A stretch of DNA of 64,000 nucleotides, from assembly GCA_019454045.1 (NCBI GenBank), contig SKCR01015050.1:156964-220963 (forward strand), given 5' to 3'. The notes beneath the pieces were generated by a model. It saw only the letters and a program-made list of their open reading frames with translations. It did not search any database and had not been told where the DNA came from. This DNA is from Zanthoxylum bungeanum. Taxonomy: Eukaryota > Streptophyta > Magnoliopsida > Sapindales > Rutaceae. Below, piece after piece: positions 1 through 11,560 of this stretch (within the stretch, counting starts at the first letter, position 1; every line of letters begins with the position of its first letter). Position numbers and translations under genes: made by a program.

Positions 1-812
1 TTGGCAAAAAGCGGAGGTTGGGCTAAGTATTGCTTGAGCTGCATGAAAGCTTCCTCACATTTTTCCGTCCATCTCATGTCTTTCTTAATCTTCTTGACCA
101 ACTTGAAAAATGGGTGACATTTATCGGTTGCACGGGATATGAACCGGTTTAGTGCCGCCACTCGGCCCGTTAGGCTCTGCACCTCTTTGACTGTACTGGG
201 AGATTTCAAGTCCATAAGTGCTTGAATATTCTACGGGTTAGCCTCTATTCCCCGTGCACTAACCATATACCCCAGAAACTTCCCCGAGGCCACTCAAAAT
301 GCACACTTCTCTGGGTTCAGCCTCATGCCATGCTTTCATACTAGCTCAAAGGTTTCCGAGAGGTCAGCCAAATGACCCCCCGGTTCCGTGGTCATTGTTA
401 TCATGTCATCAACATACACTTGCATGGTTTTACCAATGAGGGGCTTAAAGACTTTGTTCACCAACCTCTGAAATGTTGCCCCCGTATTTTTCAAGCCGAA
501 TGACATCACCCTATAACAGTACAGCCCCCGATCTGTGATGAACGCAGTCTTCTCCTCGTCCCTAGGATACATTTTTACCTGGTTATAACCCGAAAAAGTG
601 TCCATGAAACTGAGCAATCCATGACATGCAGTAGAATCCACCAGTTGATCCACTTTTGGGAGTGGGAAACTATCTTTCGGGCAAGCCTTATTAATGTCGG
701 AGAAGTCCACGCACATTATCCACTTCCCACTAGGTTTCTTTACCAAAACTCCATTTGAGACCCACTCCGGGTACTTTACCTCTCTGATGAATCCTGCTCT
801 TAGCAATCCTTC
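1..812 (-). pseudogene. T1 reverse transcriptase and start of RNase H
   Basis: Ty3/gypsy reverse transcriptase fragment. An open stretch reads from 812 to 336 and shows the fingers and palm motifs: KACPKDSFPLPKVDQLVD, SFMDTFSGYNQVKM, FGLKNTGATFQRL and the catalytic YVDD near 405-416. The thumb and connection follow down to base 1, with a stop near 234 where a codon of the SP-x-NIQAL region has decayed. The apparent start beyond 812 belongs to the inserted LTR and is not real. The N-terminal half of the same domain lies at 10751-11105. Confidence 0.9.
808..812. other. Target-site duplication of element A (left copy)
   Basis: The five bases ccttc precede the TG start of the left LTR at 813 and are repeated at 10751-10755 directly after the CA end of the right LTR. 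Five bases is the usual duplication size for Copia integrases. Confidence 0.93.
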
Positions 813-2798
813 TGTTGGACATTTATGACCCATAGCATCACTATTTGTACAGATCATGGTGTTGTTGTACAAATTAACTATGTGACAAAGGAAATTGCAC
901 TTTTATCATTTGTGATTAGATCACCAAGATGTATAAATGATAGAAGGTCCTTATGATTAGTTCCTGGATTGAGATGATATGAGACAGTATCAATCCGCGA
1001 AGGTTTAATCATTAAATATCCCTAGTCAGAGTATTATCGAGATTGGACATCGATAATGCGTAAAAGACTAGTATTACACTTGTGCGCGTTGTGAGGGCAT
1101 AACGACATAGTTCTCATATATTTGGGTATAGGATACTAATGCAAGTGTAGTAGGAGATTATGTTTTACCGATGGTACGGGAAATAACTTCACTCTGGATA
1201 GACCCCTCGGAATTCCATTGGTGGTTTGACTATGTATCTATGGAAGTCGGGTAGGTGTATTTGGTCTTAACCTGAGACTTGCACCGCTAATACTTGCGAC
1301 AATCAATATGCTTTGGTTTTAGGTCATCCATGGCTTTAACAGGTTCTTTGTACGCCTCTTCTGGGTATATTGAGAATCATAGTGTGTTGGGTGTGATGTC
1401 AAGATGGAAGTATCACTCCAGTCATAGTGGAGATGATGGTCACGTAGGATACGGAGCTCGTTCTCTTATATGCTGCAGCTATCGGGATATTATGACTAGG
1501 TCATGTTTATCCGATTATAGAGACTAGTTACCAAAGATCCGATATGTGCTTCGTACGGGGCAGACACAATTCCAGTCCCAGGCCTTGCATGTGACATCCG
1601 ATACTAGATCGAAATACGCAATACTACGAATACTACGCCTGATATAGATCACATATTCCTGTAAGGATATTTTTGGAGAATTGGGTAGGCATGGCGCTTT
1701 GCTAGAAGCCAACCTTGTCTTGTAAATCGGTACAAACGTAGTACGAGGTACTTACGTGTTCGGATAGTCCGACGACCGAATTTACAGCCAACATACCTGG
1801 GGATCTCATGGGTCGCTTCCTGAAGATTCACCGATGACGTATAACTCGTACTTAATTAATCTGAGATTAATTAGATGAGAGAGAAAATTAATCTGGGATT
1901 AATTACGGAGATATTTTATCTAGGATAAAATATTATTTAAAGAGAGATAACGATTAATTTGGAATCAATCGATAAAATAATATATTCGATATATTATACG
2001 AAATTAGATTTTAATTCGGGCAAACGAGTTAATTTCGAATTAATTCGTTACCGATGTGAATAGTGATTTCGCTAGGCATAATCATTTAATTACGTCGCAA
2101 CGGAAAATTCGTTAATTTGGAATTAGTGAACCCGAGCCCGATAGTGTTTGCGAGCTCACTCGCATTTCGAATTCAAGTGCGGCCCGCAAGTCACATCAAG
2201 CATCAAATCACTAATCGCATCAATCGTCAAATCAATTGTCACTTTGAGTGATGTGATGTGACAACTTGTCACTTGATTGATTGAGTGATGTGAATAGTGG
2301 TAGTGGTTGTAAGCATTAATGCTTTGACTTTTGTTAGCAAAATTTATGTATTTGATTTTTAGAATTTCATTTACCTTTTTAGTACAAAAAAACAACACTC
2401 TCTCTTCCTCACTTCATCTCTCTCTCTCAGCCTTAGAGGCCTTTTTCTTCTCTTCACTGGTTCTGTAAAAACCGTGAGCCATGAAGAAGCAAAGTCATGA
2501 TTTTGTTGCAAAATCAAGAGTGCTAGCACACATTGGAGTCTTGCGAAGGTGATAGGGAAACCCACTTGTGAGCAAGGAATCACCAAATCAAGCTTGGATC
2601 TCAAAACTTGATGATTGCCGAGAACACCAAGGAGCCAAAACAATGGATTGCCGTGAGCTCTAGGAAGGAAAAGCTTGAAGTTTTGTTCTTCGTCGCATCG
2701 CTCAACCGCTCGATGTAAGTATTCCGCAACTTCCTTGATGTATTCACATGTTGTTTTATGCTTGATAATCGATCCCGGGACTTAGAGATTTCTCAACA
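813..2798 (+). repeat. 5' LTR of element A
   Basis: 1986 bp, starting TGTTGGAC and ending CTCAACA, with a near-repeat at 8733-10750. It contains an AT-rich block (1840-2130) of repeated aattaatctgggatt-like words and a CT-rich stretch near 2395-2430. No convincing open reading frame; the short ORFs inside it also occur in the partner LTR and are not genes. Confidence 0.93.
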
Positions 2799-2799
2799 A

Positions 2800-2811
2800 T
2801 GGTATCAGAGC
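2800..2811 (+). promoter_or_regulatory. Primer binding site of element A
   Basis: TGGTATCAGAGC, one base after the 5' LTR. It matches the complement of the 3' end of plant initiator methionine tRNA, the usual Copia primer, and fixes plus orientation. Confidence 0.92.
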
Positions 2812-5560
2812 GAGTAAAAGCATGAAACTTTGATTTAGGGTTAAAATTGGGTAAAATGTGTTTGGGCATGATTTGATGAAATTGGATGATTGAGTATGCT
2901 TAAATGTAGTTTAATTGAAGATTGATTGGATCAATTTTATGAAAAATGGTTTGGAATAATTTTCCCCAATTTGTTGAGGCTTGGCCGAATACACTACTTG
3001 CCCTAATGTCTTGAAATTTTTGATTTTGATTCATTGGATGACTTGAAATCAATTGGAAATGTTGATTTAATGTTGAATTGGATTCAATTGGATTGGATTT
3101 AAAATTGGACATGTAAAACCCTAATTACCGAGTCATATATAGCATTTATATGGGTTTGATTTTTGATAAAATGTGTTGGACATGTTTTGTTGTAAAAGAG
3201 CGTGATTAATTAGGCTAATTGATGTTTTGGAAATGTTAATTTAGTTGATTAATTATGGCGATACACTTTAGTTTAATTAAATTGTGAAATTGGATTTTTT
3301 ATGATTTAATTAATTGGGCTAATTTTGGAAATTGGGCTTGAAAAGTTGTTATTGGGCTTTAATGGGCTTGGTTGTACCAAGATTGGTTTAGGCAAATTGG
3401 TTGGATCCAATTGGGCCCAAAACCACATCCATAAAGTCCAATTATGACTAATGGACCTTTAACTTTAATTGGGCCTAATGGGCCTAAATTGATTTCTAGG
3501 CTTATGGGGTTATTCCTTGATTGGGCTTTGGTTATTGGGTTTGACCCAAGTTGACCAATAATTAAAAGCCCATTGGACTTTAATTAAATAAACATTGGAT
3601 GTTAATCGGGCTTTGAGACCCGTAACGATTAAATTTGGAATTTAAGTCGTAAAGGTTCGTCAAATAAAGTGTAGTATTTAATTTGGAATTAAATAGCAAA
3701 TTAGTATTAAATGCAAATTGAAATGGATTTAATTTTTTAGTTTAATATAATTCATGAATTCGTACTTTGCGTACTTATTCGCAAAACGAGTTTGACTCGC
3801 GCAAAATCAAATCGTTGTTTGAACATTGGATGGTTATTAATTATCAGATTAATTAATTGGATTAAATTGATTGATAACATGCTTGTGTGAATACATGGTT
3901 GCGATGCATGAATAATGTATATCAGATGGATATTAGATGGGTGGGGCAATTTTGGAAATTATTGTAATAAATATTAGAATTTATTAATTGGACCTGCGTG
4001 TCCAGCCTATTACCTCCTTACTCTTTGTATTTCTCTTCTCACATATTCCCCTCAATGTAAATGAGGTTTCTTTAGAAGTGTTATGTAACGGGTAGAAGCA
4101 ATACTTGTGCTAGCGGGAGAGAGGAAAAGGAGAGATTTGATCTAGGATCAATGTGTTAAGTATCCATCCGCATATCATTATTATTTATTTATATGCGTCT
4201 TATTATGTGTTTAGAATGCATGTTTAAGGGTGTATGATGATGAGACCTTAACAAAGATAATAAATTGGTTGCCAATTTGCACGCGAAAAACCCTCACAAA
4301 TATATTAAGCATTTTTCCTTCCATTGAGCGATTCTTACTCAAGATCTAAGACGGGCATTGGTTTATTGGCCAAAGTCAAGACCTTTGTCTGTCGAGGATG
4401 TGTTTGAATCACGAGAGCTTTGTTCAATATCGGTGTCTTGTCCAAGTTGTGGTTTGTTGGCCAAAGTCAAGACCACTTCTTGTTCATCGACATTGATTAC
4501 GAAGCTTTCCATGGTCAATGGGTTTCGCTTAACTGGGATCACTAAGTTTGTTTGTGCCAAAGCCAAGGCTTAGTTGATTCAGAGGAAAACAGTTAGGCAA
4601 TATATTGGATATATCGGCATATATAGGATATATGTTTCGGACTTGGATGTCCACCTACTGGATCTAGGAATTAGATGGGATCCAATTGATCTTAGAGATC
4701 TACCTAGTTAATTATCATACAATTTTTTGGCCAAAGTCAATATTGTGTGTTATTTAACGGGATCCTAGCCCACTAGGAAACACGGTTTCCCGAGTACTCA
4801 ACAGAGGGTTAGAGGCTCGCCGAAAATTAGTGGGAGGCAAGAATTAAATTTGCAATATTCGTTTAATTACTTGCCATACGCGCTCAATCACAATATTACG
4901 TGAAATAAATTATTTATTAGTTGGACTAATATTTAATTGTTGTTTTAATAAAACAGTTGGACTGTATTCAAACTATTTCATTTATAGTTGATTATGTAAT
5001 TGGATTATAGTAATCAATTATTTGATTTAATTAATTATAGTTGATTTTATAATTGGATTATAGTAATCAATATAATTGAATTTAACCTATTAAATTATAG
5101 TTGATTATATAGTTGGACTATAGTAATCATTATAATAAATAGTACCTAAAATCGTTGATTGAATAGTTGGACTATTAGAATCAAGATAATTGAAAGATTA
5201 GTGTTTAAAACATAATCCTGAGTGAAAATATTTTTTAAACGACTTTAATTTTCAAATTGGGAATACAATTTCAGGATGGTCCTGGAAACTAATAAGTTAC
5301 TTTATTTGATAAAATAACATATTAGGCCTAAGCCCGGAGTTAAGAAAATAGTAGAGCATGATATTTGGAATATTGATGTGATGATAACTTTAGTGCTTAA
5401 TCCATTAAGCTTGCCGCACAGACTCCTTAATTTCTTAATCAGAACTAAGGATTAGATCCTTAAAGTATGATAATGAAATTGAAGGATCTTCATAGATCTA
5501 TTCTTAGATCTTAGAAGTACTAAATTGCAATAGTAAACTCTTGGAGAGTTAATGGCTATA
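2812..5560 (+). other. Element A leader and unreadable gag region
   Basis: About 2.7 kb of AT-rich sequence between the primer binding site and the first recognisable protein relic. No gag homology can be read. It holds recurring attgggc/ttgggct words (3300-3560), three copies of a ggccaaagtcaa word (near 4370, 4460, 4729) and the repeat block at 4984-5185. A short ORF on each strand at 4358-4573 overlaps these words and is not considered a gene. Confidence 0.6.
4984..5185 (+). repeat. Imperfect tandem repeat, about 55-bp unit
   Basis: Four degenerate units built on atagttgatt...ttggattatagtaatca start near 4984, 5037, 5097 and 5151, giving spacings of about 53 to 60 bp. Later units drift (ggactatagtaatcat, ggactattagaatcaa). 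They lie inside element A between leader and gag relic; no coding frame survives through them. Confidence 0.75.
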
Positions 5561-5960
5561 CTCAAGGAGTTAAAGCCAAAGTTTGCAATAGGGTAAAAAG
5601 CGCAAAGCGCATCTTATTTCGACATTCCGGAAGGCCAAGGCTTGGCCAAAGGCTTGTCCAAAGGCTTCTGAGTGTGAAAAGGGCAAAAGGAAAAATCATT
5701 ATAATCTTCTGGGAAGACAAATGACATATCCCATAATGTCTGCCTAAAATGTGGCAAATGGGATCGCGGAAGCGTGAGTGCCGTTTGGACAAAGCAGACA
5801 TGAAGGAATTGAAGAACGAGCAAGGCTCTGACTTCAAATATGTTTGTCATAATTATGTTCACTACTAGTATTAAAATTGGATTTTAGATACTTAGTGTGA
5901 TACATAAATATGTACTGATGTGCAGAATCTGCTTTGAGCAGGATACTGACTTCAGTTGAT
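5561..5960 (+). pseudogene. Element A gag zinc knuckle and protease relic
   Basis: A decayed Copia gag C-terminus and protease start. Around 5741 the frame reads CLKCGKWDRG, a damaged CCHC zinc knuckle that has kept only the first cysteine pair. Near 5878 the frame reads WILDT followed by a stop, matching the aspartic protease start (WILD-S/T-G) with its active-site Asp. No frame stays open. Antisense ORFs at 5562-5862 are shadows. Confidence 0.65.
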
Positions 5961-6284
5961 ATTAATCTGCGAATTGAAAACGGGACGAAAGTCGCTGTTT
6001 TAACCATAGATACCTAAGTTTAGGAACTACCTTCGGGTGTGTACTTAAATTAGGAATCTGTTAAAATGTAACTAGTTTGACTAGATACATTATCTCTGTA
6101 TCAGGGTTTAACCTATTGCGGGTGTACCTTTATATTCTAGAACACTAAAGTGTTTTATTTTATAAAGATGATATTGAGATAAACACATTAGATGTGAATA
6201 ACATAATTTATATTTTGAATATAAATAAATCTCAAACGTATAATACGACAAACAAATAGCTCAAACTGAATTCATCAGTTGAGA

Positions 6285-6890
6285 CTTATAAGTGGCATTG
6301 TTGTCTGGGACACATTAAACAAGACTCGTATATCCACACTTTTGAAGAGTGGATACTAGGACAAATTTGATTCTATTCAAATAAAGTCTACGAATCTAGT
6401 TTATTAGGCAAAGTGCCTAAAATACTATTTACTTGGTAAAAATGTAAATGCCACCAATTTGTTAGCCCTAGTTCATAGTGAAGCAAGTGTGCCCATGTCT
6501 AGCTAGGCTAGAGATGGATATGAATATTTCGTGACCTTTACGGATGTGGCATCGTGTTGGTTATGTGTTTCTTCTGAAACACAAATCAGAAACATTTAGA
6601 GTTTCGACACGAAATAGATAAACAGATCGGCTAAAGTGTAAAACCATCACAATTGGACCATGATGAAAATACTTAAGCAATAAGTTTCTTAAATACTTGA
6701 AAGAGTATAGTATTATTTCAATGAGGACTCCTCCCAGAACACGTCATCCTGACGGTGTGTCCGAACGGATAAACCAAGTTTTGTTGGACATGATAAGGTT
6801 AATCATGAGTCGCTCTGAGCTACCATTTCCTTCAACGGATACGCATAACAGTGCAGAACTTATTTTGAATAAGGTTCCATAAAAATCTGT
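6285..6890 (+). pseudogene. Element A integrase relic
   Basis: Copia pre-integrase and integrase core in pieces. At about 6293 the frame reads WHCCLGHIK, the HHCC zinc-binding region. A 61-residue open stretch at 6697-6882 contains GVSERINQVLLDMIRLIMS, matching the GVSERRNRTLLDMVRSMMS block that carries the catalytic glutamate, then ELILNKVP. Stops and frame changes between these blocks exclude function. Confidence 0.85.
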
Positions 6891-7379
6891 TTGACAGATT
6901 TCATATTAGATATGAACAGGAAAGAAACTGGGTTTTCTCATTCATGAAGATTTGGGTATGCTAGGCATATGTTTGGATGATACCAAACTAGAACCAGAAT
7001 CGGATAAGTGCCTAAGTTGTTGGTTATCCTAGGGATACCAAAGTATAATACTTATACAACTCACTAGAGAACAATGTAATTGTTACTCGCCATGCGGTTT
7101 TCCTAAGAGGAATACCTATATGCAGTGGTAAGTGGAAGGATAGTAAAACTCGATGAAAATCGGAGTAATACTATTCCAGGCACCGATTCCTTAATGGAAC
7201 ACAAATAGTTCATCAAGGATGAAACTATACCAATAATCTTCGAATACACAAGAACCACGTAAGTCGGAGAGAGTCAGAAAACAACCTAGGGTATGGGTTT
7301 CTGATCTCACCTCATAAAGATGTTAATCTTATTGAGGAATAACAACTGACTACGTATGAGGAAAGTGATACAAGATATC

Positions 7380-8010
7380 GACTCCCTAACATGGCAAAGT
7401 GCCATGATAACCGAAATGGATTCCATGTATAACAACTATGTTTACACACTAGTTATTGTACCGCAAGGCATTGTGCCTATTGGTACAATATAAGTCTTCA
7501 AGGAAGACATACATAGAAGGAAACATAACTACGTACAAAGCTAGGCTTGTAGCGAAAAAGGTATCGTTATCAACATTGTGTCGATTACGAAGAAACCTTT
7601 TACATGTTACCATGGTAAATCCATTTGGATAATGCTTGCTGATGCTGTATGTTTCATTTATGAAATATGTCAGCTAAATTCCAAGACCGTTTTCCTTAAC
7701 AGAAACCTTTTGGAGGATGTTTACAACATCCTGTCGGTTTTGTCGTACCAAAACTAGCAAACAAGGTTTGCAGGTTATTCGATCCATGTTTCGATTGAAG
7801 CAAGCATTGAATCCTTGGAATTATTGTTTTGATATAATCATAATGGTGTATGATTTAATTCAAAACGAAAATGATTCTTGTGTATATAAGGAGGTTAGTG
7901 GGAGCGCACTGACAATAAATGTCATATAAATAATGATAATATGTCATTTCTAGGAAATGATATTCCCATAATAACAATCGGTGCAAGCTTGGCTTTCATG
8001 AAAATTCTCC
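7380..8010 (+). pseudogene. Element A reverse transcriptase relic
   Basis: Copia reverse transcriptase in broken frames. The open piece 7717-7929 reads RSMFRLKQALNPWNYCFDI (the S-I-YGLKQASR-WN block) followed by NENDSCVYKEVSGSA, the usual run-in to the YVDD motif; YVDD itself is lost (residues near 7935 read as stops and NDNM). The same frame-disrupted block is present reversed in element E at 54926-55129, where it reads slightly further. Confidence 0.88.
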
Positions 8011-8339
8011 GTAGAATTCTTGGGAGAAACAACTTTTATTTTAGGAATAAAGATCTACTGGGATAGATTTAAAGTTGTTAACATTCTCCGAGAAATCGTA
8101 CATTGAAAAAATGTACGCGACCTGATGTCTCATACGCTTTGAGAATATGGATTCACAAACAGGCCAATCTAAGTGATAGTCATTGGATTGACGTTAATAA
8201 CATCCGTTAGTATCTTAGAGGAACTAAGGATGCTTTCTTAAACCTATGGAGAAGGAAAACTTGAAGTGACTGGGTTCACTGCTGTAAGTTTCCTAAACCG
8301 ATAAAACGACTACAAGTCGCAAACGGTACTATAAAGTTT

Positions 8340-8660
8340 GAATAACGGAACAATGAGCTGGAAATCTTCCAAGCAAGATACTGTTACCGAATAAACCATA
8401 AAAGTTGATTATTGTTGCAGCTGAGGCAGCAATAGAAGCCTTTTTGGATCGATAATAAATCTTATTGGATTAGAATAGTTCTGTTAGCAGCTGAGCTAGG
8501 CTACATCGCAGGCTAAAGAATTAATGGTCTCATCAACGATCCAGATATATACTTTGATATTCATCTGATTCGTTCGGATCATACATCGTGGCGATGTGAT
8601 GATCGAATAAATTGCATCAGATGATAATCATGTAAATTCGCTGACGAAAGTCTTTTCTCA
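8340..8660 (+). pseudogene. Element A RNase H relic
   Basis: Scattered Copia RNase H words: SWKSSKQDTVT near 8350, a QLS-ATSQAKELM stretch near 8490-8525, and HRGDVMIE then DDNHVNSLTKVF near 8590-8650, the standard C-terminal DNVADPLTK block. At least seven stops interrupt it. It ends about 70 bp before the polypurine tract. Confidence 0.75.
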
Positions 8661-8721
8661 GTAATTTGAGCGAACCGTACATAGTTCGGGTGTAGGACAC
8701 TCGAGTGACTGGCTATAGGCC

Positions 8722-8731
8722 AAGTGGGAGA
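8722..8731 (+). other. Polypurine tract of element A
   Basis: aagtgggaga immediately before the TGTTGG start of the 3' LTR at 8733; the plus-strand primer for reverse transcription. Confidence 0.85.
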
Positions 8732-8732
8732 T

Positions 8733-10750
8733 TGTTGGACAGTTATGACCCATAGCATCACTATTTGTACAGATCATGGTGTTGTTGTACAAATTAACTA
8801 TGTGACAAAGGAAATTGCTCTTTTATCATTTGTGATTAGATCACCAAGATGTATAAATGATAGAAGGTCCTTATGATTAGTTCCTGGATTGAGATGATAT
8901 GAGACAATATCAATCCGTGAAGGTTTAATCATTAAATATCCCTAGTCAGAGTATTATCGAGATCGGACATCGATAATGCGTAAAAGACTGGTATTACACT
9001 TATGCGCGTTGTGAGGGCATAACGACATAGTTCTCATATATTTGGGCATATGATACTCATGCAAGTGTAGTAGGAGGTTGTGTTTTACCAATGGTACGGG
9101 AAATAGCTTCGCTCTGGATAGACCCCTTAGAATTCCATTGGTAGTATGACTATGTGTCTATGGAAGTCCGAAATCAGGGTAGGTGTATTTGGTCTTAACC
9201 TGAGACTTGCACCGCTAATACTTGCGATAATCAATATGCTTTGGTTTTAGGTCGTCCAAGGCTGTAACAGGTTCTGTGTACGCCTCTGCTGGGTATATTG
9301 AGAATCGTAGTGTGTTGGGTGTGATGTCAAGACAGAAGTATCACTCCAGTCATAGTGGAGATGATGGTCACGTAAGATACGAAGCTCGTTCTCTTATATC
9401 CTACATTTATCGGGATATTATGACTAGGTCATGTTATCCGATTATAGAGACTAGTTACCAGAGATCCGATATGTGCTTCGTACAGGGCAGACACAATTCC
9501 AGCCCCAGGCCTAGCATGTGACATCCGATACTGGATCGAAATACGCAATACTACGTATACTACGCCTGATATAGATCACATATTCCTGTAAGGATATTTC
9601 TGGAGAATTAGGTAGGCATGACGCTTTGCTAGAAGCCAACCTTGTCATGTAAATCGGTACAAACGTAATACGAGGTACTTATGTGTTCGGATAGTCCGAC
9701 GACCGAATTTACTGCCAACATATCCGGGGATCTCATGGGTCGCTTCCCGAAGATTCACTGATGACGTATGACTCGTACTTAATTAATCTGGGATTAATTA
9801 GATGAGAGAGAAAATTATTCTGGGATTAATTACGGAGATATTTTATCTCGGATAAAATATTATTTAAAGAGAGATAACAATTAATTTGGAATTAATCGAT
9901 AAAATAATATATTCGATATATTATACGAGAATGGATTTCGACAGGGAATTGAAATTAGATTTTAATTCGGGCAAACGAGTTAATTTAGAATTAATTCGTT
10001 AGCGATGTGAATAGTGATTTCACTAAGCATAATCATTTAATTACGTCGCAACGGAAAATTCATTAATTTGGAATTAGCGAACCCGAGCCCGATAGTGTTT
10101 GCGAGAGAACTCGCATTTCGAATTCAAGTGCGGCTCGCAAGTCACATCAAGCGTCAAATCACTAGTCGCATCAATCGTCAAATCACTTGTCACTTTGAGT
10201 GATGTGATGTGACAACTTGTCACTTGATTGATTGAGTGATGTGAATAGTGGTAGTGGTTGTAAGCGTTAATGCTTTGACTTTTGTTAGCAAAATTTGTGT
10301 ATTTGATTTTTAGAATTTCATTTACCTTTTTAGTATAAAAAAAAACAACACTCTCTCTTCCTCACTTAACTCTCTCTCTCGGCCTTAGAGGCCTTTTTCT
10401 TCTCTTCACTGGTTCTGTAAAAATCGTGAGCCATGAAGAAGCAAAGTCATGATTTTGTTGCAAAATCAAGAGTGCTAGCACACATCGGAGTCTTGCGAAG
10501 GTGATAGGGAAACCCACTTGTGAGCAAGGAATCACCAAATCAAGCTTGGAGCTCAAAACTTGATGATTGCCGAGAACACCAAGGAGCCAAAACAATGGAC
10601 TGTTGTGAGCTCTAGGAAGGAAAAGCTTGAAGTTTTGTTCTTCGTCGCATCGCTCAACCGCTCGATGTAAGTATTCCGCAACTTCCTCGATGTATTCACA
10701 TGTTGTTTTATGCTTGATAATCGATCCCGAGACTTAGAGATTTCCCAACA
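8733..10750 (+). repeat. 3' LTR of element A
   Basis: 2018 bp, TGTTGGAC...CCCAACA. It is collinear with 813-2798, with scattered substitutions and small indels (for example extra bases near 9170 and 9930). The target duplication follows at 10751-10755. Confidence 0.93.
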
Positions 10751-11105
10751 CCTTCCACCTCGGCCGCTACTACCTCGCAGCGCTCCTGGTTGAATATTCT
10801 TCAGTTTTACTTGATTGGCTTGTGAGTCGGATCCACTGCTAGATGGTGGCTGATGAACTTGGGGTCTATTCCGGGCATGTCACTATGCCCTCAAGCAAAA
10901 ATATCTGCATACCGCTCTAAAAGCTTTAGGAGATCCTGCTTCAGGTTTTCTTCCAAACCTGCTCCTACCTTAATAACTTTTTTCAGGGTCAAAGAATTCT
11001 ACTGACTCCAACTCTTCGGCTGTCCCCAACCGGGCAATATTCTTGGATCGTCCATTTGGAAATTCATCTAATTCTTCTAAGTCTCCATCCTCCTTCTCCT
11101 CTTCC
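10751..11105 (-). pseudogene. T1 reverse transcriptase, N-terminal part
   Basis: Minus-strand pol that continues directly into 812: the frame reads EVVAAEVEGLLRAGFIREVKY when the 10751 and 812 sides are read together, confirming where A inserted. Upstream on the minus strand it holds the linker between protease and RT, with stops (for example near 10880). Confidence 0.8.
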
Positions 11106-11560
11106 CTTCTTCTCTAATTCCGACTACCCCTCTCAATATAAATGGTCTCTTTTGAAACAGTGGCAAAGTAACTCCGGGTGACTTTCTGACTTCCACACAC
11201 AATCCTGATCCCAACCCGGGTGGGAAACTTCAACTTCAAGTAATAACACGACATGGCGGCCTTAGTCTTCATCATAAAAGGCCGGCCCACTATGATCTGG
11301 TAACTGCTCATGCAGTCCACTACTGTAAAGTCTATCATGATCGTTCAGATGCGTGTGGAAGTTCCGATTGTCATGGCCAGCTGTATCCTGGCCAGAGGGA
11401 CGACTGTTGCCCCCCCGAACCCATACAAAGGCATCCCATCCTAGGTCACTGTCGCATATTCTATCCCCAATCCATCCAAGGCTTCCTTGGAGATTATGTC
11501 GACTGTGCTCCCCGGATCCACCAAGATCCTGTCTACTTCAGCTCCCTCTATCACCACCTT
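11106..11560 (-). pseudogene. T1 aspartic protease
   Basis: Retropepsin-like protease. The active-site block reads RILVDPGSTVDII, where the common form is D-S/N-G-S; here the second residue is Pro. After an in-frame TAG near 11443 the domain continues and includes IDFTVVDCMSSYQIIVGRPF and KAAMSCYYLKLKFPT, the flap and C-terminal elements typical of Tat-type proteases. The stop and the altered active site suggest it is inactive. Confidence 0.85.

Larger units (their letters stand above)
813..10750 (+). mobile_element. Ty1/copia LTR retrotransposon A, full-length but decayed
   Basis: Complete structure: LTR 813-2798, primer binding site 2800-2811, degenerate gag-pol, polypurine tract 8722-8731, LTR 8733-10750, and flanking ccttc duplications. 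Domain order protease, integrase, reverse transcriptase, RNase H identifies Copia. Every coding domain is riddled with stops and frame changes, while the two LTRs still resemble each other closely, which suggests the inserted copy came from an already defective, trans-mobilised lineage. It is inserted in the RT of T1. Element E (52474-56809) is a second, reversed relative. Confidence 0.93.

Noticed and set aside
1294..1527. ORF of 77 residues in the A LTR, also seen at 9276-9521
   Set aside because: Both copies lie at the same place in the two LTRs and differ in frame and length; no family match.
2800..2811. Possible tRNA genes at the TGGTATCAGAGC sites (2800, 46780, 25279)
   Set aside because: Only the 12-base complement of a tRNA 3' end is present, next to LTRs; these are primer binding sites.
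4358..4573. ORFs on both strands around repeated ggccaaagtcaa words in element A
   Set aside because: Lowly complex, mutually overlapping, in the leader region, and no homology can be recognised.
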